Shown piece after piece: positions 25,037-29,364 of a stretch of DNA of 29,364 bases. Where the stretch lies: the NCBI GenBank assembly GCA_900544995.1, contig UQXC01000024.1:1-29364 (forward strand), written 5' to 3'. The notes beneath the pieces were generated by a model, which did not search any database, was not told the DNA's origin, and worked only from the letters and a program-made list of their open reading frames with translations. The translations under genes were made by a program, and so were the position numbers. This DNA comes from an uncultured Collinsella sp. GTDB taxonomy: Bacteria; Actinomycetota; Coriobacteriia; Coriobacteriales; Coriobacteriaceae. Each line of letters starts with the position of its first letter. Positions within the stretch are counted from its first letter, which is position 1.

Positions 25037-25186
25037 GAAATCGGCCCATCTACTACGTTTGATTCGATACCCCTGACCATACCTTCGTTTTGAACAAAAC
25101 CGCAGGCGTTCTACCTGCGGTTTTGTTTTCGCGCTTTTCGGCATGGTTGGGGGTAAGGGGCTAAACGTAGTAGATGGGCCGGTTTC
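25037..25186. repeat. Palindromic intergenic element 2 (150 bp)
   Basis: Outer arms 25037-25060 and 25163-25186 match at 23 of 24 positions as inverted copies, and weaker matching continues inward (ACCCC, CCAT). The centre is a strong terminator-like hairpin carrying the same core as element 1 in the opposite sense. Both elements have TACTACG in the outer arm and the same order of partial motifs toward the centre. Confidence 0.7.
25093..25130. terminator. Terminator-like hairpin at the centre of element 2
   Basis: Perfect 14-bp arms AACAAAACCGCAGG (25093-25106) and its complement (25114-25127) with a 7-base loop are flanked by T-rich sequence on both strands, so it could stop transcription either way. 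Confidence 0.75.
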
Positions 25187-25202
25187 ATGGCGCCCCCGGC
25201 AC

Positions 25203-25245
25203 ACAAAAGTGCCGCCACGGAGGAGGGAGATACCTCCGTGACGGC
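25203..25245 (-). terminator. Terminator of the surface protein gene
   Basis: On the minus strand 13-bp arms with one mismatch (25245-25233 and 25223-25211) and a 9-base loop are followed by ACTTTTGTG. It lies about 80 bases after the stop codon. Confidence 0.75.
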
Positions 25246-25287
25246 CGGGGATGGGGGTGGGGGCTGTGTTCTGGCTCCCCGCCAGCC

Positions 25288-25311
25288 GCCCGGGGCCTTT
25301 TGGCCCCGGGC
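25288..25311 (-). terminator. GC hairpin just after the surface protein stop
   Basis: GCCCGGGGCC and its complement form a perfect 10-bp stem with an AAAA loop, 13 bases after the TAG. There is no T-run, so it probably protects the 3' end together with the following terminator. Confidence 0.6.
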
Positions 25312-25324
25312 GTTGCCAGCGTGC

Positions 25325-28300
25325 CTAGCGCTTACGGATACCCCAGACCAAGGCTCCGACGCCGGCCATGGCGACAACAAATGCCATAAGCAGAGCGGCG
25401 GCCTGCTGGTCACCCGTGGTGGGCAGGAAACCCTTGACCGTCTTGACGATGTTCGTCACGGTCTTGGGCGTGCCGGGATCGGGCGTCGGCACGGGCGTCT
25501 CGGGCTTCTTGTACGTGTTGTTGAACACGATACCCTCGACGCTCTTATCGCCCTTGGCAAAGGCGACATTCGCCTTGAGGTTGCCCTCGCCGTCGTCGAC
25601 CACGTTGACGGTCGCGGTAAAGACGGACTTGTCGTAGGTTATACCGGCCTCGTCGCCCTTGACCTCGCTGATGGTGTAGACGTACGTACCGGGCTCGCTG
25701 TACTCGAACTTGTCGAAGTTGATCTTACCGTCGGCATCGTTGGTGACGGCGGACTCGACGCCCTCGCCAACGAGCTTAAAGCTGAACTCGTCCTTCTTGA
25801 GCTCGCGTCCCTCGAGCACCTTGATGGCGCCGATGGAAACCTGCGTGGGCATGGCGTGATACTTGTTGGTAAAGCCAGCCGACTCGGTGGTTCCCTCGAG
25901 CTTGTGCGTCGCGGTCAGCGTGCCGTCGCCGTTGTCGGAAACGGTGGTCACGACGGTGTAGGTCGTGCCGTCATAGGTGACGCCCTTGTACAGGCCGAGC
26001 GCGTTGGGGCAAGCCTCGCGCAGCGTGTACGTGTGCGTGCCGGGCGCCTCGTAGCGGATCGGGCTCAGTGTCACAGTGCCGTTGGCGTCGTTGGCGCCGC
26101 TTGCGACAACCACGTCGTCCTCGAGCAGATCAAACGTGAACTCGCCAGCTGCAAGGTCGCGTCCGGTCAGACGCTTGACCGTCTTGACCTGATCGGTCAC
26201 GGAAGAATCGGTAGGCGCCACGCTGTAGGTGTTGGTGAACGTGAAGGCAGCACCGTCGTCGCCTTCGCGCTTGACGCTCAGATGTCCGGTGCCGTCGTCA
26301 GTCACGGTATAGGAAACCTTGCGCGTGGCGTTGGCATCGTTAGTCACGCCAGGGGCGCTGCCGGTCTCGGTTACCGTGTACGTAAAAGTGTGCGAGCGCG
26401 GAGCGGTGGGGGCCGCAGGCTCGGGCTCGTCGGCGTTGGCGTCAGCGTCGGCCTCTTCAGCTTCGGTCTCGTCAGCCTCGTCGGCCTCGGCCTCGTCAGC
26501 TTCGTCCGCCTCGGCCTTATCGGTCGCATCGTCCGCCACGCCCAGGGCGCGGTTGAGGTCCTCGAGCGTAAAGTGGATCTTGCCAAAGTCCACGTTGCCG
26601 GCCGCGTCGTTGGTTGCGGTCGTGCGCTCGGGCATCGGGGCACCAGCCTCGTCGGCGGTCACGGTAAAGGTGAACTTACCCGTGATGTCGGCCGGGGCCA
26701 GGCCCTCGGCAACCTGGAGCTTCTTAGTACCGGTGAGCGCGGCATCGACGGCCTCGGCGCCGTAGACGTTCTCGAACAAGGGCTCGACGCCGCCGTAGTC
26801 GACCGTTGCCGTCAGGGTACCGTCACCGTTGTCGACGACGATAACCTTAAAGCCAAAGCTCCACGTTGTAGCGGAAACGCCATTTGGCAGCCCGAATAAA
26901 TCTTCGTAGGCCGTGTAGTTAATGGTCCAGGCAAGCTTGCCGTCCTTATCGGTACGATGGGCAAGCCCAGCAGACTCAAGATCGGCAAGCATCTTGGTGT
27001 CGTAGTGCAGAGCATCAAAGCTCACGTGCCCGCCGATATTGGGCTTGAGATTTTCATAACCCACAAGCTCACCCTGATAGGCGATACCGAACCAGAACTC
27101 GCCGTCGACCATCGGGCGACCGGTCAGGGTCTTGGCGGCAACGACCTGAGCAGCGGTGCCACCAGGCGTGTTGGTCGTAGCGCTATAACTGTTGACGAAC
27201 GGAACCACGGCGCTCTCGACCGCAGCCGCGCCGGTCTTGTACTCGGTCACCAGCGTGCCCTCGGAACCGCCGGAGACGGTCGTCGTGGCGGTGAGCGTAC
27301 CGGCGGTGTCGTCGGCGATGGCGATCGTCACGGTGCGGACAGCGTCGTCGTAGGTGTAACCCGGCTGGCCGTCGTTCTTCTCGGCCACGGTGTACGTAAA
27401 GGTCTTGCCGGCATCAGCCTGCGTAAATTTGGCCTCATGGCCCGCCAGGATGTCAATCTGACCGACCGTTCCCTCTATCGTTGCAGGGGACTCGAAGTTG
27501 TTGGCCCCGGGAAGTAGGCCAAGTGCGCGAGCCGAATCATCGTCGGCGGGCGTCACGGTAAAGGTGAACTGCCCCTCGGTCATGGGACGTCCGTAGAGGG
27601 TCTTGCTGAGCTTGAGGCCGCCGGCCGCGGCGTAATCGAGCTCAGTGCGGTACGTGTTGGTAAAGCGTCCGTTTTCCTTCTTGGTGACGTTTGCGGTCAG
27701 GCTGCCATCGCTGTCCTCGGTCACGGTCACTTCGGCGGTTGCGACATGCGCGTCATACGTCATACCGACCGTGCTGCCCGCGTTCTCGCGAATCTCGTAC
27801 TTATAGGTTCCGGCGGCAGCGTAGTGAATCTTGCCGAACTTGATGGCGGCGATGCCGTCCTTCGCGTCCTTCTTGCTCACGGTTACGGTTGCGGGATCGG
27901 GCAGCGGGGCGCCTTCGGGGGCGGTGATGGTAAAGCTAAACTCGTCCCCATCCGTCCAGTCGCGGCCGCTGATGACCTTGCTCAGGTCAAAGTCGAGCTC
28001 TGCATCGAGCGGGGTTACGCTGTAGGTGTTCTTGAACTCGGCGGGCTCGGTACCTTTCAGGACATGCTCGGCCTTGAGGGTGCCGTCGCCGTTGTCCGTG
28101 ATGGCGGTCTCGATGGTGTACTTGGCGTCGCTGTAGGTGACGCCCTTGCTGGTGGTTCCGCCCTTGGCCTCGCGCAGCGTGTAGGTGTGCTTACCAAGCT
28201 TGTCGTAGGCGATCTTGTCCATGGCGATCGTGCCGTCGGCAGCGTTGGTGCCCTTGGCGACAACCTCGTCGCCCTCGACCAGCTCAAAAGAGAACTCGCC

Positions 28301-29364
28301 GGCAGCAAGCTCACGCCCGGTCAGGACCTTGTTCGCGGTGATCTGGTCGGTGACGCTCGTCTCGACAGGCGTCACGTTATAGGTATTGGTGAACGTAAAT
28401 GCCACATCGCCGTCCGGCTTGCAGGATACGCTCAGATTGCCCTTGCCGTCATCGGTCACGGTGAAGGAAACCTCGCGCGACAGCTTGGCGTCGTTGGTCA
28501 CGCCAGCGACCTCGCCGGACTCGGTCACGGTATAGGTAAAGGTGTGCTCGCGCTTCTCGGGCTTCTCGCCCAGAGCCTTGTTAAGGTCGTCGAGCGTAAA
28601 GGTAATCTTGCCAAAGTCGACCTTGCCCTTGGCATCATTGGTCACGCTCGCATTCGCGGGCATGGGTGCGCCCTCTTCACCGGTCACGGTGAAGGTGAAC
28701 TTGCCGGCAATGTCAGCCGGGGTCAAGCCGTCGGCGACCTGCAGGTTCTTGATGCCCGCAAGCGATGCCTCGGCAGCATTCGTGGTGTAGGCGTTCTTGA
28801 ACTCGATACTCTTGACGTCCTCGGCGCCCTTCAGCTCGTGCGTGGCCACCAGCTGGCCCTTGCCGTTATCGCTGATGGTCGTCACGATGGTGTAGAACGC
28901 GTCATCGTAGTCAATACCGCCGGCGTTGCCCTTAACCTCATGCAGCATGTAGGTGTGCCGGCCGATCTCGGTGTACTTGATGGCACTGAACGTCACCTTG
29001 CCGTCGGCGGCGTTCTTAACGGTCTCGATAAGATCAGAGTCCTCACCCTTAATCTCGCGCAGCTCAAAGCTGAACTCACCGGCCGTAAGGTCGCGGCCGG
29101 TCAGAGACTTGGTCACGTCAATCTTGTCGGTAGCGCTGGACTCAACAGGCTCCGCAGTGTAGGCGTTCTTGAACTCGGTCTCGTCGGCTTCGCTCCAAGT
29201 CACCTTCACAGCGGCGCTGAGCTCGCCCCTCTTGTTGGGCGCTACCGTCACGGTGACCTCCGCGACGTTCTTGCTGTAGGCAATGCCGTCAACCGTGGTC
29301 CCGGCGTTCTTTTCGCTCATATGACCCAATCCGCTGTCAAGAGCCACAATGGCCCCGCCGACCG
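25325..29364 (-). CDS. Giant LPTTG-anchored surface protein with tandem pilin-type isopeptide domains, N-terminus outside the window
   Basis: 1345 residues are visible and the frame is open through the right edge. Numbering from the in-frame GTG at 29347, nine complete domains of 110-180 residues start near 71, 195, 331, 450, 574, 732, 870, 1049 and 1171, after the end of a tenth. Each has the Spy0128/FctA pattern: an early Lys in a KxLxGR-like strand, a middle Glu, and a late Asn in FxNxY, for a self-made Lys-Asn isopeptide bond. Example triads are K80/E137/N185, K340/E393/N440, K1058/E1111/N1161 and K1176/E1228/N1277. A Pro/Thr linker, LPTTG (1308-1312), a hydrophobic span and RKR form the sortase signal. 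It is a rigid wall-anchored stalk or adhesin, possibly a pilin backbone. No sortase gene is in view. Confidence 0.9.
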   Translation of the reverse strand, partial: VGGAIVALDSGLGHMSEKNAGTTVDGIAYSKNVAEVTVTVAPNKRGELSAAVKVTWSEADETEFKNAYTAEPVESSATDKIDVTKSLTGRDLTAGEFSFELREIKGEDSDLIETVKNAADGKVTFSAIKYTEIGRHTYMLHEVKGNAGGIDYDDAFYTIVTTISDNGKGQLVATHELKGAEDVKSIEFKNAYTTNAAEASLAGIKNLQVADGLTPADIAGKFTFTVTGEEGAPMPANASVTNDAKGKVDFGKITFTLDDLNKALGEKPEKREHTFTYTVTESGEVAGVTNDAKLSREVSFTVTDDGKGNLSVSCKPDGDVAFTFTNTYNVTPVETSVTDQITANKVLTGRELAAGEFSFELVEGDEVVAKGTNAADGTIAMDKIAYDKLGKHTYTLREAKGGTTSKGVTYSDAKYTIETAITDNGDGTLKAEHVLKGTEPAEFKNTYSVTPLDAELDFDLSKVISGRDWTDGDEFSFTITAPEGAPLPDPATVTVSKKDAKDGIAAIKFGKIHYAAAGTYKYEIRENAGSTVGMTYDAHVATAEVTVTEDSDGSLTANVTKKENGRFTNTYRTELDYAAAGGLKLSKTLYGRPMTEGQFTFTVTPADDDSARALGLLPGANNFESPATIEGTVGQIDILAGHEAKFTQADAGKTFTYTVAEKNDGQPGYTYDDAVRTVTIAIADDTAGTLTATTTVSGGSEGTLVTEYKTGAAAVESAVVPFVNSYSATTNTPGGTAAQVVAAKTLTGRPMVDGEFWFGIAYQGELVGYENLKPNIGGHVSFDALHYDTKMLADLESAGLAHRTDKDGKLAWTINYTAYEDLFGLPNGVSATTWSFGFKVIVVDNGDGTLTATVDYGGVEPLFENVYGAEAVDAALTGTKKLQVAEGLAPADITGKFTFTVTADEAGAPMPERTTATNDAAGNVDFGKIHFTLEDLNRALGVADDATDKAEADEADEAEADEADETEAEEADADANADEPEPAAPTAPRSHTFTYTVTETGSAPGVTNDANATRKVSYTVTDDGTGHLSVKREGDDGAAFTFTNTYSVAPTDSSVTDQVKTVKRLTGRDLAAGEFTFDLLEDDVVVASGANDANGTVTLSPIRYEAPGTHTYTLREACPNALGLYKGVTYDGTTYTVVTTVSDNGDGTLTATHKLEGTTESAGFTNKYHAMPTQVSIGAIKVLEGRELKKDEFSFKLVGEGVESAVTNDADGKINFDKFEYSEPGTYVYTISEVKGDEAGITYDKSVFTATVNVVDDGEGNLKANVAFAKGDKSVEGIVFNNTYKKPETPVPTPDPGTPKTVTNIVKTVKGFLPTTGDQQAAALLMAFVVAMAGVGALVWGIRKR
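25838..26740 (-). repeat. Duplicated two-domain module of the surface protein, copy 2
   Basis: Domains 7 and 8 (residues 870-1170) repeat the type and order of domains 2 and 3 (195-449), including the junction TFTNTY followed by SVTDQ. It differs by an acidic insert in domain 7. Confidence 0.7.
26396..26536 (-). repeat. Low-complexity acidic insert in surface protein domain 7
   Basis: About 47 residues of EADEADEAEADEADE-like sequence, then a Pro/Ala stretch, replace the short loop EKPEKRE of the sister domain 2. The DNA is a run of near-identical GCC-TCG/GTC-GGC steps, prone to slippage and probably variable between strains. Confidence 0.75.
28001..28765 (-). repeat. Duplicated two-domain module of the surface protein, copy 1
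   Basis: Domains 2 and 3 (residues 195-449). Domain 2 begins SLAGIKNLQVADGLTPADI, matched by ALTGTKKLQVAEGLAPADI in domain 7. Domain 3 begins SVTDQITANKVLTGREL, matched by SVTDQVKTVKRLTGRDL in domain 8. Confidence 0.7.

Noticed and set aside
24804..25049. 81-codon minus-strand open frame
   Set aside because: Lies across the arms of the palindromic elements, has no ribosome site and no recognisable domain.
25187..26899. 570-codon plus-strand open frame
   Set aside because: Antisense to the surface protein; its Val/Gly/Leu-rich sequence mirrors the isopeptide domains.
25325..29364. Tandem DNA repeats in the surface gene as a CRISPR array
   Set aside because: The repeats are diverged protein domains of over 300 bases in one open frame, not short identical repeats with spacers.

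Overview
The window is GC-rich bacterial DNA packed with genes. Strong G/C bias at third codon positions produces many long open frames antisense to the real genes. The gene content suggests a gut Actinomycetota of the class Coriobacteriia, most likely Collinsella or a close relative. The pointers are an NRAMP-related transporter of the magnesium type known from Eggerthella, an LPxTG surface protein built of pilin-type isopeptide domains, and small envelope proteins (PRC-barrel, YtxH). This assignment is an inference; there is no rRNA, tRNA, CRISPR array or intact transposase to anchor it.

Layout. 1-871 (-) is a ribokinase cut by the left edge, divergent from a membrane acyltransferase with a C-terminal SGNH domain (1058-3274, +). 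Then comes a 517-bp convergent gap holding a strong palindrome and a 228-bp element with 31-bp inverted ends. From 13021 down to 3792 eight genes run on the minus strand: a hemolysin-III/PAQR membrane protein, a CorC/CNNM-type protein, an orphan protein resembling the cyanophycin synthetase N-domain, YtxH, a PRC-barrel protein, a membrane NodB-fold protein with a degraded active site, a PRC-barrel/MgtE_N/CBS membrane protein, and an NRAMP-related transporter with magnesium-type binding-site substitutions. Several of these point to Mg2+ homeostasis and envelope upkeep.

13208-14173 (+) is a membrane-anchored alpha/beta hydrolase. 14338-15543 (-) is a DUF362 protein with two [4Fe-4S] clusters. 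19192-15804 (-) is a MacB/LolD-type ATPase with a large FtsX-type permease. 22755-19428 (-) is a DrrA-type ATPase with two ABC-2 permeases, divergent from a NarL/LiaS-type histidine kinase and response regulator (22954-24725, +). Together these resemble a lipid-active-drug resistance module such as Bacillus LnrJK/LnrLMN. 25325 to the right edge (-) is a very large LPTTG-anchored wall protein of at least nine isopeptide-bond domains; its N-terminus lies outside the window.

The most unusual content is between genes. A repeat family begins exactly at the TAG stop codon of three unrelated genes (7238, 15806, 19430) and forms conserved RNA hairpins. Two palindromic elements of about 150 bp lie side by side at 24787-25186 and share a 19-bp core. 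A third, unrelated inverted-repeat element lies at 3481-3708. The magnesium genes are preceded by a roughly 200-nt structured leader that may be a metal-sensing RNA.
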